Numbered from the stretch's first letter, positions 1 to 11,257 are shown. The stretch is 64,000 bases of DNA from Trema orientale (GCA_002914845.1 JXTC01000292.1:272199-336198), one strand, 5' to 3'. Made by a program: numbers and translations. The notes: generated by a model from the sequence alone, not told the origin.

Positions 1-790
1 TATTTTGTTAGGCCATGCCAAGCACAACACGAAGTATGAGCGGACTTACCTTTCATGGGCCGGACTGGTACGACACGGTCTATTTGACATCTCTACCTTT
101 GGTATCCAAGAGATGGAAATATAGTTGGGATGTTGCTTATTATAAAAGCATAGGTATCCTATCATAGTACCTTTGGTATCTAAGAGATGGAAAAAGAGTT
201 GTGGTGTTACTTATTGTACAACTATAGGTATCTTATCATGATATTGTTGACATCCGAGAGAGAAGAAATAAATTGAGGTGCTACTTATTGTAGAAAATAA
301 AATGTTACCATAGGTATCTTAGTAGGATACCACCAAGATACTTCTTGTATCATGAATTTGAACATTTGTATTACCCCCCAAAAACATAGAGGTTATCATA
401 GGTATGGTATCCGAGAATTTGGTTATTATATGTATCTTGGTAAGATACCACCAAGATATTTATAGTATCAGAAATTTGAACATTCATATTGTCGAAAAAA
501 AAAGTTGCCATATATATGGCATATGAGAATTTGGTTATTGGTATAGCGAAAAAATGAAATTAAAAAAAAAAACACCTTGACTGTTTCGTACCATAAGTAT
601 CCTAGTAAGATACCACCAAGATACTTATAGTATCTGAGATTTTGGCAATTTGTATCAAGGAAAAAAACTTATAGGTTATTATAGGTATCCTTGTAGAATA
701 TCACTTGGATATCATGAATTTGAGTATTTGTATTGCGAACAAAAAATAGATATAATAATAATTAAAAAAGTACTAAAAATCCTAGGGATT
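1..790. repeat. Degenerate tandem repeats rich in GGTATC/GATACC
   Basis: The motif GATACCACCAAGATA recurs near 327, 444 and 609, each time followed within a few tens of bases by AGTATC(A/T)GA and then an ATTTGAACATT-like stretch. The spacing is about 118 and 165 bases, so this is an irregular, diverged array and not a clean satellite. The first 85 bases are more GC-rich and look like a separate repeat piece cut by the window edge. No coding frame is credible here. Confidence 0.55.
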
Positions 791-1986
791 ATCCTACCAA
801 GAATAGGTTTCCAATAATTTGGTTTGGAGTTCAATATTATTTACTAAAATATCAAAAAAAAAGAAAGAAAAAAGAAAAAAGGCTGGAATTACACTAGATT
901 TAAAAAACACAACATTTTATTTGCAGATTTTTAACACTACCACATTTTGTTTACTATATTTTAAAATTACCATATTTGTGTTGTCGCTTTTCAAAACTAC
1001 CACGTGGGAGAGAAATGGATGAGAGAGAAAATAAAGAAAGAGAAAGTGATGAGAGAGAAATTAGGACAGAGAAAGTGATGAGGAATAATATTATAATACA
1101 GTGTAATACATATTTTTTTTGTATTAGATAATACTCTATGTATTGTATTAAATTTTGATGATGTATTAAAATAGTACAAATAAAAGCACAACTGAATATA
1201 ATATTATTTTCAATCAATAAAATATATAGTCTTTATACAGTATACCAAATATGACCTATAATACTACTAAAAAAGTCATTAAATGAAAGTCTAAGGTTAA
1301 TTTTAGATTCTAAAATTTTCATTAAATGAAAGTCTTAATTATATAAATAGTTTATAAATTGTTCTTTTTTTCATGACATGTTTTTAAAAAAGAGTTAAAA
1401 TTAATAATGCAAGATAATTTAGAGACCATATATAAGATATTTTTGACAATAATAATGAAGTAGAATAGTGGATAAGTACTAAAGAGCGCGCCCCCACCGA
1501 GTGATCCTGAGGGTTTGCCTTTACAACATCTTCAAAAGCCACAAAATCTCCTGGCTCAAAACATACCATAAAATCAACCTGAAAATGAATTCAATCCTCC
1601 TCTACTTCTTGCTCCTAGTTCTTTACTTCATTGCTAAATTTGCTTATTTAGTATTCTATCTTCAAAGAAAGACAAAAGCTTTTTGTTCTTCTATAATAAG
1701 TAGAAAGGCCGGCCTAGAATTCTCCGCCGTCGGATCTGGGCTCGGAAACTGTGCCACGTCATCATCATCAAACGGCAAAAGCACATTGTGTCGTCCAAAT
1801 TTGTCCACGTCGTCCGTCCTAGCTGTCCACCAACAGTCTCTCTTCCCATTGGTTCGAATGACACTAAACAAACAATGGGATATGGTCCTTAGGGGCCAAG
1901 TCGGTGATTGAAAAATTCCCCCCCCCACTTTAAATTACGAAAACGACCTTAAAAAGCGCAAGAACTTTGCTTACATGGCCACTTTC
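791..1986. other. AT-rich upstream DNA, no gene seen
   Basis: Open frames here are short, often lack ATG (the longest, from 1501, opens with GTG) and show no domain. The stretch from about 1700 on is less AT-rich and probably belongs to the distal promoter of the LUX gene. Confidence 0.5.
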
Positions 1987-2102
1987 CACGTGTCCCAGTC
2001 GCAAGGCTATTTTCGGTAAATAAAAAAGATAACGTCCCAGCACGCGCAGACCTTATCTGAATGGCGATCTGTGACTGGCTGAGCGGCGAGTCTGCACACG
2101 TG
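1987..2102. promoter_or_regulatory. Two G-boxes upstream of LUX
   Basis: A perfect CACGTG lies at 1987-1992 (CCACGTGTCC) and another at 2097-2102 inside the palindrome ACACGTGT. G-boxes are bound by bZIP and bHLH/PIF factors and are common in clock- and light-controlled promoters. They lie about 180-290 bases upstream of the likely TATA box. The sequence is seen directly; the role is inferred. Confidence 0.6.
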
Positions 2103-2175
2103 TAAGAAATGTACGGCGAGTAAGACGAGAGAAATCTGGGGTGGCGAGTAAGTGAGTGATGGAAAAAGCGAAAGA

Positions 2176-2201
2176 AGATATTTAGAAGATCAAAAATATC
2201 T
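2176..2201. promoter_or_regulatory. Evening Element and inverted near-copy upstream of LUX
   Basis: A perfect Evening Element AAAATATCT lies at 2193-2201. Just upstream on the other strand is a near-perfect copy (2176-2184, AGATATTTA, reading TAAATATCT), giving an inverted pair eight bases apart. In Arabidopsis, CCA1/LHY and RVE factors bind this element, and LUX is an evening-phased gene repressed by CCA1/LHY. The pair sits about 80 bases upstream of the TATA box, where such control would be expected. Confidence 0.75.
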
Positions 2202-2276
2202 GGCTAAGTCGTCCACGTTGGCACGATCCCATGACCGAGCTGGAATCAAGATATTGCACTTTTTCCCAAATAGAAA

Positions 2277-2285
2277 ATATATATT
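2277..2285 (+). promoter_or_regulatory. Likely TATA box of LUX
   Basis: The run AATATATAT follows GAAA and precedes CTCTC-rich leader DNA. It lies about 250 bases upstream of the LUX start codon and about 80 bases downstream of the Evening Element, a normal core-promoter position. Confidence 0.55.
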
Positions 2286-2336
2286 CACGGTTTTTCTCTC
2301 CCATTTTCCCACCGCCCAAACACACCCCTTAACCCC

Positions 2337-2427
2337 CGAATCTCACCAGATATCTCTCCTCTCAAATCACTCGATTAACTTCTCTTCTTCTTCTTCTTAT
2401 TGCCGACCCTGTTTTTCCTCTGATTCG
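2337..2427. promoter_or_regulatory. Two GATTCG (LUX-binding-site type) hexamers in the leader
   Basis: CGAATC at 2337-2342 (GATTCG on the minus strand) and GATTCG at 2422-2427 match the GATWCG core bound by LUX-type GARP proteins. LUX is known to bind its own promoter in Arabidopsis, so these may serve autoregulation. Hexamers occur by chance often, so only the pairing and position give weight. Confidence 0.4.
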
Positions 2428-2441
2428 ATCTGGTTCCGAAC

Positions 2442-2459
2442 ATGACTCTCAAACCCTAA
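2442..2459 (+). CDS. Five-codon upstream ORF in LUX leader (MTLKP)
   Basis: The only clear ATG between the probable TATA box and the LUX start opens a five-codon frame ending in TAA at 2457-2459, about 75 bases before the main start. Its 3' half overlaps AAACCCTAA, a telo-box type sequence common in plant leaders. Such a short uORF may damp initiation or allow re-initiation at the main ATG. This is inference only. Confidence 0.4.
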   Translation: MTLKP

Positions 2460-2534
2460 TTCGAAGCTCTCCGTAATAAAATTGACAATTTAAAATTTTA
2501 AAAAAAAAATTGGAAAAAGGTTGGGAGGTTAGGG

Positions 2535-3548
2535 ATGGGTGAGGAGGTGAAGATGAGTGACTATGAAGGCGGTACGGACGATGGTGGCGGTGATGAAGAG
2601 CGAGTGCTTGAATGGGAGGCTGGGTTGCCGACCGTGGACGATCTGACTCCTCTATCTCAGCCGTTGATCCCGCCGGAGCTAGCGTCGGCGTTCAGCATCT
2701 CGCCGGTGCAGTACCGGACGCTGATCGACGTCAACCGCGCGTCGAGGGACACGCTCTCGTCTCTCCGCGGGAACCAATCGCAGGCTTTCTCGTCGAGCAA
2801 TTTCAAGTCCTTTGGCGACGGTGGTGGTGGTGGTAGCGGTGACTCGATGGTGGTTGAGCGCGACGAGAACGAGAACGAGAACGAGAATGATCGAGATGGG
2901 ACTGGATCCGATTCTCGGAAGTCGAGGAAGATTGACTGTGTTGAGGAGGCTGATTCGGCTCTCCCGCTTGAGAATTCGACCGATGACCCTTCGGCTCGGA
3001 CCCTCAAGAGGCCTCGCCTCGTTTGGACTCCTCAGCTCCATAAGCGGTTCGTCGATGTCGTGGCTCATCTGGGTATCAAGAGCGCGGTGCCTAAGACCAT
3101 TATGCAGTTGATGAACGTCGAGGGACTGACCCGGGAGAACGTGGCGAGCCATTTGCAGAAGTACAGGCTCTACTTGAAGAGGATGCAGGGTTTGTCGAAC
3201 GAGGACCCGTCGTCGTCGGACCAGCTCTTCTCGTCCACGCCGGTGCCGCAGAGCTTGCACGAGTCTGGCGGGAGCGGTCACCAACCGCCGCACGCATCCA
3301 ACGGGCATGGAAATGGGCACTTGCCGGTTCCAATGCCGATTCCGTATCAGTCGATGATGCCAATGCCGGTTATGGGGATGACCCATGGTCACGGACACAT
3401 GGGCATGCCCGTTGGGGCTCCGAACGGTGCTGTGGGTTACCATGGGTTCGATTCACATCCGTACAGCATGATGCAGCAGCGAGATTGGTCTGGAAATAAG
3501 TATGGTTCGGTGGTAGCTTACCCACATGTTTCTCCTGGTGAGAAATGA
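2535..3548 (+). CDS. LUX: LUX ARRHYTHMO/PCL1-type GARP transcription factor
   Basis: Single-exon gene of 337 residues. It should be the DNA-binding member of the ELF4-ELF3-LUX evening complex, which represses clock and growth genes at dusk in the nucleus. The start [10 protein letters not shown] and the following VLEWEAGLP resemble Arabidopsis LUX. The GARP/MYB-like domain spans about residues 158-218, with W164 and the SHLQKY motif at 205-210. After it come the family marker LFSSTPVP and a Met/His/Gly/Pro-rich tail ending in a Tyr- and Met-rich segment. A Glu-Asn repeat near residues 112-118 comes from a run of GAGAAC codons. It could be the BOA/NOX paralogue, which Arabidopsis keeps separately; only one copy is in this window. 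The 5' region carries Evening Elements, G-boxes and GATTCG sites. No frame damage is seen. Confidence 0.93.
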   Translation: MGEEVKMSDYEGGTDDGGGDEERVLEWEAGLPTVDDLTPLSQPLIPPELASAFSISPVQYRTLIDVNRASRDTLSSLRGNQSQAFSSSNFKSFGDGGGGGSGDSMVVERDENENENENDRDGTGSDSRKSRKIDCVEEADSALPLENSTDDPSARTLKRPRLVWTPQLHKRFVDVVAHLGIKSAVPKTIMQLMNVEGLTRENVASHLQKYRLYLKRMQGLSNEDPSSSDQLFSSTPVPQSLHESGGSGHQPPHASNGHGNGHLPVPMPIPYQSMMPMPVMGMTHGHGHMGMPVGAPNGAVGYHGFDSHPYSMMQQRDWSGNKYGSVVAYPHVSPGEK

Positions 3549-4328
3549 AAACCTTTTGTGATATTATTGACACACCATAACCAGAGGTGAGTTAGCTTCT
3601 TCTTAGTCTTACTCTGCTTTCACTGTGCCTTTCTAGTATTCGCACATTGCGTTTTCGTGTTATTTGATTATGTATGTATTATACAAAAAATGGATTGAAT
3701 TGTGATTCTGGGAACCAAAATCGGCTTCTCGCTGGCTTATTAATTCATCCGACTAGTATGTGCAAGCAATGCTTTGTGGATCCAACTTATAGTTATGGTT
3801 GCTTAGAATGGTTTTTAGTTGGCTTCCCAAAAAGCAAGGGTTGATGTGGGGATGCAGGCTGGTTTAACTGGTATCCTGCCAAAGCCTTGATATTTGGGGG
3901 GCTATAGTAGTTTCAATCCCCTGTCTTATTCTTGCTTTAATTGCCATTGTTTGTCTTCTACCCATATAGATATTAGCTTTTCTCGTATTGTGCATTGAAT
4001 TAGATGATTAAATGCGTTGTGATTTAGCAGTAAAGGAATTACCCTTTTGAAGTCTGCCTATTTTACCAAGGTCCATTATAAGGTTATCGGGGTTTCCATA
4101 CTTGCAGTTTTCTGTTGATTGCTGCATAAAAATTTCAGGTGATTTGTGATATGTTTTTGTGTAGATTCAGAAGTTGAGCAAGTTGGTTGAAGCTAATTCT
4201 TGAAGCTCAACTTGTAAAGGTTGCTAATCCTGAACTTGAAAGACATGGGAAGGGTTCTTAGGTACCACATGGAGACACCTAGAGACGTACTTCGATATGA
4301 TTTGGGGCTTACATGCTTAAATACATAC

Positions 4329-4359
<31 letters not shown>

Positions 4360-6413
4360 AATTCTTGAATGCAGGAGGTTCACGGAGTGGTCTTTAGCCT
4401 GCATATTGACAGCGAGTCATTAGGTCTATGTTAAACCTGTTTTTCAATTGATACTTGCCATTCTCTTTTCTATTGATGAATGTATTAAACCTTCTTTTTC
4501 AGCCGCAAAGCAAATCAAAACTAAGCAAAAGTGTCAGCTGTTCTTCCTTGCTGGGTTAAATGCCTTTTATCAACTTTTCTCCTCTTTTGTTATGTATGAA
4601 GTTCTTTCTGATTCTATATAGGTGCAAATAATTGATTATACTATTTACTTTTGCCTTTTCTTTGGTGATCTGGTAGATGTTTCTGCCTCCTTTGATGGTC
4701 TTCTGAATTGTGAGTTTGTGTTATTCCTAGTACACTTGTTGAAGATATTATATGAGTAGTTTAGTTATCAATACTCTTATGTCTCCTCCTTTTATCTTCT
4801 TCTTCTTCCTTTCTTTTTTTTTTTATTTTTATTTTAAATAATATCTATTTATAAGTCTTAGATATACATTGTTGGATGCACTTTAGGACCTCTTTTTTTT
4901 TCCTGTGAAATTGTCTGTTCTTGAGGAACTTCCTTGTATAAATTTTTACATTGTCAAAGCTTGCAGAACCTTTGTCAAAACTTCCTTTTCAAAATATGAA
5001 TCTTTAGTGTGTGTTTTTGGTGTCGGTAGATAATTTGATCTTCTTCATTGGACTTCATTGACTTGGGGCCTCAGTTTTTATTGGACTTTATTGACTAGTG
5101 GTTGAACTAAGGCAATTCAGTGAGCTATTCTGTGGGCTCTCCAGTGTTTTCTTGTATGTTCGTCAAAGGTCAAAGACCTTTACATAATGGTATTGCATTG
5201 CTAAATTGTCATGCGGAACCCTCTGGTGTAGAGATTTTATTCAAGAAAATCATTATGGGGTGGTACTAGAACACTTTCTCTAGAAATACAGAGTTCAGAA
5301 AGAACCACAAGTATTCACCTCATGAGTCATGACTGGATTGTGGAACATGTTCCAAAATATGTTCTTACCTTTTAGTTAGGAGCCATACTTTAGCACTATT
5401 AGGGATTCCACTAGATTTACATCACAAGGAAACTAGAAAGTAACTGGGGCTATATATAGAAGAACTATAGAACACAGATGAATAGATGACGCGGTATAGT
5501 TTCTTCCCGAGTACTATTGCATCATGAAATTTTACAGGAGCTCTTCTACTTTACATATTTTACTTGAGTGAGGATTGGAATTGTAACATTTTTCTTGTAA
5601 TGATGTTGGGTGTTTGTTTGCTAGTGGTATGCGGTTTCGCTAAACTTGAGTAAATTTTTGAGAATTGAGGGTGTGGAATTATTTGAAAGCCCAGTTCAGA
5701 TTCTTGTTTCTTTGAAGTTTTCAGTAGGTTATGTTAAGAGTTTTGAATTAATGTCACGTTAATGTGAACATCGCTTGCAGATGCATCTTGTTCGACATTA
5801 TTCGAGAGGCAGTTCATTCAACTCCATGAGCCCTCTACAACAGCAATTAATTCTGAATTGCTGATTTACATATAGGGATAGTGCAGCTATAACTGTATTT
5901 ATGTAATGTCGATTGAAATAATTACTGCTGTATTTTCTTTTTTAATAGATTGTGATTAAGCTGTTCTATTTGATGGTCTAAACTTGCTTGTTGTGCTTGA
6001 AAAGCATGTCAGGCTGAAGCTTATTTAATAATAGTTACTGAACTAAATTTGTACGAGCTTTGACTGTTATAAAATTGACGTTTAGCATTCTGTTTACTGT
6101 TCTCTTGATGTTGATAAAATATGTGTATATTTACTCCGGTAAAAGCTTAAGTCGGAAACCTTTTCATTATTCCTTCATAAATAATGGACTTGTGTCCACC
6201 ACATTCGGTCATTAAGAAGCACTTGACACTTTTCACCCCAAGGAATAATAAGTAATAAACATGATCTTGCTGTAAAATCTTTTGTGACAAATCCTCTTAA
6301 AATTGTTGCTTTCCTGGTAAAAGAACTTTCATGACTAATAATCAAGAATGACTCGATCATATTTTATGGCACAAAAGTGTGGAAACGTTACTTAGGATTC
6401 CACACTATACATG
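3549..6413. other. LUX 3' region, possibly spliced 3' UTR
   Basis: There is no credible coding frame in 2.9 kb. The DNA is T-rich with several splice-like borders: CAGAG|GTGAGT at 3587, TGTAG at about 4164, GCAG before 4375 and TTGCAG before 5781. These fit a LUX transcript with introns in its 3' UTR or a separate non-coding RNA. The LUX stop is at 3546-3548 and the neighbouring PPR gene converges from 6414. Confidence 0.35.
4331..4360. repeat. (TA)n microsatellite
   Basis: About 14 consecutive TA units within the region downstream of LUX. Confidence 0.9.
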
Positions 6414-8093
6414 TCAGATGGTCTCTATCCAACTGCAGCCCGGAAATTTTCTTAACTTGTTTCTGTTCATGGTCTTCTTCAACCTTGCCACATTTCCCCA
6501 ACTGCCTGCATCAGCATATAGATTGGACAACAAAAGTTTGTTTCCTGCACTCTCAGGCTCTAACTCTCTCAGATGCGTAGCTGCTACTTCAGCCATATCT
6601 ATATTCCCATGATTCCTGCATGCCCCAAGTAATGCTCCCCATACAAACAAATCTGGCTTAATTGGCATTGCCTTAATCATATCATAAGCTTCAGTGAGTT
6701 TCCCTGCTCGACCGAGAAGATCCACAATGCAAGCATAATGCTCGAGTCTTGGAATGATTCTGTATTCTTCTTGCATCAAGTGGAACAGACTTTGTCCAAG
6801 AGCAACCATCCCAGCATGGCTACAAGCATTGAGAACTGCTGTGAAAGTCAGGTGATCAAGTTTCTTCTCATCTTCCTCCATCATCTGCTTGAAAAGCTCC
6901 ATTGCTTCACTACAATACCCGTTATTTGCATACCCGAAAATCATCGAGTTCCAAGTTACTGTATTTCTCCGGGTCATCGTAAAGAACAATGCCCTGGCGT
7001 CATATATGAATCCACATTTAGCATACATGTCAACTAAAGCACTCCTCACGTACATATCTTCCCCAACTCCAATCACCAATGCATACCCATGAATCTCCTT
7101 GCCGCGCCTAACGTTTGCTACAACCGAACAAGCAGACAAGAGAGTACTAATAGTAGCTGAAGTTGGACATAATCCATGATCCAACATCGCCTTGAAAGTG
7201 TCGAAAGCTTCCTTGTTTCGAAAATTCTTCACCAAACCAGATATAATCGAAGTCCAAGAAACAACATCAGGTTCGATCCCTTTATCAATCATCGACTTAA
7301 AAAGTTGAGAAACCATTACTTCATCACCCCTCTGAGAAAATCCAGCAACCAAAGTGTTCCAAGTTACTATATTCGGCGTTACTCTTCCCTCTACTTGCAT
7401 TTTCTCCACCAAATTTAACGCTTCTTCAGGTAATCCATGTTGAGCATAGCCCGAAACAAGAGCATTCAACGACACCAAATCTTTTTCCACCATTGTATCA
7501 AAAACCCGACGTGCCTTTTGTACTTGTCCGGTCTTTGAGTACATATCGATGAGTGAACTATTAACGAAAAGATCATAATCAAACGAGTGTTTTAGGATCA
7601 CAGCGTGTAGTTTGTCGCCGGTTCGTGAATCGGAGAGGTGACCACAGGCCTTGAGAACGCTGGGAACAACGAATATATTTGGCCTCAGGCCCATTTTCTG
7701 CATCTCACGGAACACATCAAGTGCCTGCTGATGAAACCCACATCGAGCATAGGCCCCAGTTAGGACGATCCATCGGCGGATGTTTGTTTGAGGAATTTTA
7801 TCGAACACTTTCCGGGCAGTGCTTACTTTGCCGCAAACGACGTACAAGGCTATAAGCTTAGAAGCGAGATGGGTCCGACGGGCCAACCCGCTGATAATCA
7901 GGTGAGCGTGGAGCACTCTTCCTGATTCCAAGTCTCGATCACGACCGTAGATTTCGATGACTTTCCCATAGGCATCGGTTGAGGTCTGAAACAATCTACG
8001 GCATATGATGGGGTTGATCCGGCGGGCCACGAGTAATGCCGGTCCTCTGATGCAACGGCGCATCGCATAAACAGCTCCCGGCGGCGAAAACAA
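6414..8093 (-). CDS. PLS-class pentatricopeptide repeat protein, E subgroup
   Basis: Intronless frame of 559 residues, as usual for plant PPR genes. Tandem helical repeats begin near residue 70. They include typical cores such as DLFVNSSLIDMYSKTG, NIVTWNTLVAGFSQRG and DVVSWTSIISGLVKN, and the end is an E motif (SNLYADAGSWGNVARLKK, then PGCSWIE). No DYW domain follows. Such proteins bind organellar RNA base by base, and E-type members usually specify C-to-U editing sites. The Arg-rich N-terminus (MRRCIRG, then ARRINPIICRRLFQ) fits mitochondrial or dual targeting. Met11 is a possible alternative start. From memory it resembles Arabidopsis At5g59600, whose neighbour At5g59610 encodes a J-protein, matching the layout here. 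It is divergently paired with the J-protein gene. Confidence 0.9.
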   Translation of the reverse strand: MFSPPGAVYAMRRCIRGPALLVARRINPIICRRLFQTSTDAYGKVIEIYGRDRDLESGRVLHAHLIISGLARRTHLASKLIALYVVCGKVSTARKVFDKIPQTNIRRWIVLTGAYARCGFHQQALDVFREMQKMGLRPNIFVVPSVLKACGHLSDSRTGDKLHAVILKHSFDYDLFVNSSLIDMYSKTGQVQKARRVFDTMVEKDLVSLNALVSGYAQHGLPEEALNLVEKMQVEGRVTPNIVTWNTLVAGFSQRGDEVMVSQLFKSMIDKGIEPDVVSWTSIISGLVKNFRNKEAFDTFKAMLDHGLCPTSATISTLLSACSVVANVRRGKEIHGYALVIGVGEDMYVRSALVDMYAKCGFIYDARALFFTMTRRNTVTWNSMIFGYANNGYCSEAMELFKQMMEEDEKKLDHLTFTAVLNACSHAGMVALGQSLFHLMQEEYRIIPRLEHYACIVDLLGRAGKLTEAYDMIKAMPIKPDLFVWGALLGACRNHGNIDMAEVAATHLRELEPESAGNKLLLSNLYADAGSWGNVARLKKTMNRNKLRKFPGCSWIETI

Positions 8094-8472
8094 AATGACC
8101 CAACACTATATTTCCGTCAAAGAACATAAAGAACCCACTTTGGCTTACGTTGACATAAAGGCGGGACCCGACGACCCGTACCCATTTCAAACTGGAACAA
8201 TCAGAACCATTGATCATTCACACCACCATATCAAGGATTAGATACTCGTGACCCGGGTCAGAGTCTAATGCTCTATGCCCACACGTTCTTACCATACGTA
8301 TATGCTGTCGAAGGCTTGAGGCTACCAAATCCTACATACAGCGCAAACCAGTGGAGCGGAAGGAACCAACTTTCGAGTCTTGAAAGCTCAATTCTTCAAA
8401 TCCCAAGTCCGCATATGCCTCGACGATAGCTACCAAGGCTATGAGTTTACAAAGGGTGTCGTAGATTCTTTC
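8094..8472. promoter_or_regulatory. Short bidirectional promoter between PPR and J-protein genes
   Basis: Only 379 bases separate the two start codons, which point away from each other. The stretch holds a perfect 12-base palindrome TGACCCGGGTCA at 8249-8260 and, nearer the PPR gene, a cluster of GACCCG units at about 8164-8182. No clear TATA box is seen on either side, as is common for housekeeping organellar genes. Shared control is inferred. Confidence 0.55.
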
Positions 8473-10566
8473 ATGGACATGTGTGGATTGGCTGCGCCTC
8501 TAACGCCGGACCGTTCTCTCCTCCGTTTCTTCAACCGGTCCTACTCTAGCTCTCCTTATCGATTTTCCTTGTTTCACTTTCAAAAGCGAGCAAAATCTTC
8601 ACTACCCATTTGCAGAAATAGCTCAATTGGTGGCTTGAACGTCTTTGTGTCCTCTGGTTTGTCCTCTTCTGCGCCGGGTTTCTGGGATTTTAAGAGGAGA
8701 AGAAGAAGGTGGGTTACGAGGGCAAGTCGCAGAGAATCACCTTATGAAGTTTTAGGTGTGTCCCCTTCTGCATCTACGGATGAAATCAAAAGGGCTTATC
8801 GGAAACTGGCTCTCAAGTATCATCCTGATGTGAATAAGGAGGTACCTATAGTTCTATAAACTCGACTCAGTTTCATTGGTATTTGGTTTTCGCACTGTTT
8901 CTCTCTCATGTTATTTTTTCTTTAGCAAAACTGAATGTGAATTTATTAGGAGATTGCAGTTTTTATTTTGTTGGGAGTGTATTTGTATGAAGGATGAAAG
9001 AGAGAAGAATTAAGTTTAGGTTCTTTGTTTTTCTTTAATCAATGCCAACCCCCAAAAAATAAAAAGTAAAAGTAAAATAAGGATCTTCCATGTGAGGTAC
9101 AGAACTACCATGAGAAAACTAACAGACATCAATTAGGACAAATTTTGTGCGTGCTGCTTTTGTTGTGGCCTCAGTCTACAGCAACCGGCTACGTTTGAGT
9201 CTGAGAGATACATCCACTCTGATATTATTAGCTATAAAATGCTTGAGAGTTACTTGTACTCAGTAAGATCCACCCGACCACTCTAAAATCAATTGAAAGA
9301 AGAAAAGAAAGAAAGAAAAAGGAAAGGGATGAGCCTGTTGTTACACTTAGTTGGTGGCTTTACAGTATCAAATTACTTTCTTTTGTGTACCAAGAGTGGT
9401 TTGACTCTGCAGTATCTTGCAATATCTTTTCATACCGGTGTGCAATCGAAATGTTTTTGTAAGTCTCCATTTTGCTTAGGAGAAAAGAAAATGTAGGCGT
9501 TTTGATTGCATCCGCTTCTATTTTTTGCCTTTTATTGATAGTTTCATTGCCTGGAATTTGTTGTTCCACAGGCGAATGCGCAGGAAAAATTTATGAGAAT
9601 TAAACATGCCTACAACACGTTGTTGAGTTCAGAATCACGTAGGAAATATGATTCTGGGAGCCGTGGATCTGATTCTTCCTATTCTTCAGCTCAAAGAAGT
9701 AGAGTTTCACAAGATGAAGAAGAGTTCTATGGATTTGGTAAGAAATACTGCCATCAACTTCCAAAATATATCTCTCTTCTTTCAAAATCTAATTTAGAAG
9801 TTCAATGTATTTGTATGCCAACTCTTTCAATATGGTAATGCTGTGACTCTGAGTGCTGTCCCCTGACATGGTTTCTTGCAAGTCTGCCAAAGTCCTCAAA
9901 ACCGTCAAAACAAAGTTTCCTGACCTTCTGTTGTCAATATCCTCCTTTTCATTGTTAGGTCTTTCTGAGTTCTTATTATTAACCGCCTTTGTGATGCAGG
10001 TAATTTTTTGAGAGATGTTCAAATAACAATAGGTAGATTTGTTCTCTTCATGAGACGTTACACGGGCAATGACCTACATTCTTTACATCATGGAAGATAT
10101 TTCTATGCCTTTTATATATAGAGTAATATAAGTCTCTCTCGTGTTACAGAGGACTTCTTCAAAGATCTTCAAGAAGAATTCAAGAACTGGGAAGCAACTG
10201 CTTCAAAAGGAAAGCCAAAAAGTCTCTGGGAGGAATTGGCGGTAAGAAATTTTGTCTGAAAATTCTTGTAGGCATTCATGAAAACTAGGAAGTCAGACAT
10301 GAGAGACCTCACTTGTACCTCACTTCTAATATGTCTACATTTTGCAGGAAATTGGGGAAGAATTTGTTGAATTTCTTGAAAAGGAACTCAACGTATCAGA
10401 TGCTGAGGTTGAAACCGATAACAACAATGGAGGCTCTCAGAATCCTGGGACCGAAAACATGGAAGGCGACACTGGAAAGAAAGCAGGCCAAGGGAGCAGC
10501 ATTGAAGACAACATTGATGAGATAGAAGCTACTCTTGCTCAGTTAAAAAAGGAATTAGGTTTGTAG
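8473..10566 (+). CDS. Plastid-type J-domain (DnaJ) protein
   Basis: Four exons, 8473-8841, 9572-9737, 10150-10241 and 10348-10566, all with GT..AG borders and consistent phase, give 281 residues. The first in-frame ATG is at 8473; the open frame further upstream has only a TTG. The first 85 residues are Ser/Arg-rich like a transit peptide. The J-domain follows from ESPYEVLGV, with HPD at 117-119 in KYHPDVNKE, and is completed by the second exon ([14 protein letters not shown]). HPD stimulates Hsp70 ATPase. There is no Gly/Phe or zinc-finger region, so it is class III (DnaJC). The tail is acidic and ends in a predicted coiled coil ([15 protein letters not shown]). From memory it resembles Arabidopsis At5g59610. 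Confidence 0.9.
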
Positions 10567-11257
10567 CAGGGAAGTTCAGCTTCACAATTTTACTTTGTTG
10601 AAATATTCAGGGTCAAGGATAATTGTTTGCCACCTTTTAACATTCAAGAGAAAAAGGTGGAATCTCAGCCCTAAACACCGGCAAGCAACCATCACAGACC
10701 CTATGCCAACCTGCTAAATGAAAATCTTCCAATTTGGTTTTAGTGTCTATGTTGTTCTCTCATGGTCGTTTGCTATTTTGGCCGCAGTGAAAAGAAACAA
10801 TTACTAAAAATCACATCGAATAATTTCATTGTTAGAGATGGCATTCTTCATCTGCTGCAGTCTAAATGAACAATCTGTTGATTGTTCAATGTTTGTAACG
10901 AAAACTTTGGAATGCTAACAATTTATATTTGAGAAATTCTTTGGATTCAAGAATGGACACTAAGAAACTGTTGAATTGATCGCATATTCGGCTGTGTCCT
11001 ACACGAGGACAACATCCTTCCGGAACAGCAAAATCTTACGAAGACTCTTAACCAATAATAGTAATCACATGATTAAAACACAGAAGTACCTCAAGATTAT
11101 TAAGAAAATTTCTTCCATTATAATTTTTTCTAGTTCAAACCAACACCAAGAAAGATAATTCAAATATACTCAGACGGTCTGTCTTTTTCTTTCTCAAAAT
11201 CCTTAAGGAACGGGCTGTAATCGACCAAAAAGGAAAATCTAAGAATCTAATCACACA
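10567..11257. other. Convergent intergenic space, nothing further seen
   Basis: 3' flanks of the J-protein gene and of TOC75, which face each other. AT-rich; no frame, repeat or RNA gene recognised. Confidence 0.5.

Noticed and set aside
1501-1911. Open frame of 136 codons upstream of LUX
   Set aside because: It opens with GTG, its composition changes midway, it has no domain and it overlaps likely promoter DNA.
2152-2445. Open frame of 97 codons covering the LUX leader
   Set aside because: No ATG start (GTG); it spans the Evening Element, the TATA box and the probable transcription start.
2679-3443. Long antisense frame of 254 codons under LUX
   Set aside because: Arg/His-rich shadow of a GC-rich coding exon; no known fold.
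8380-8472. Upstream extension of the J-protein frame
   Set aside because: Its first codon is TTG; the first in-frame ATG is at 8473, just before a plausible transit peptide.
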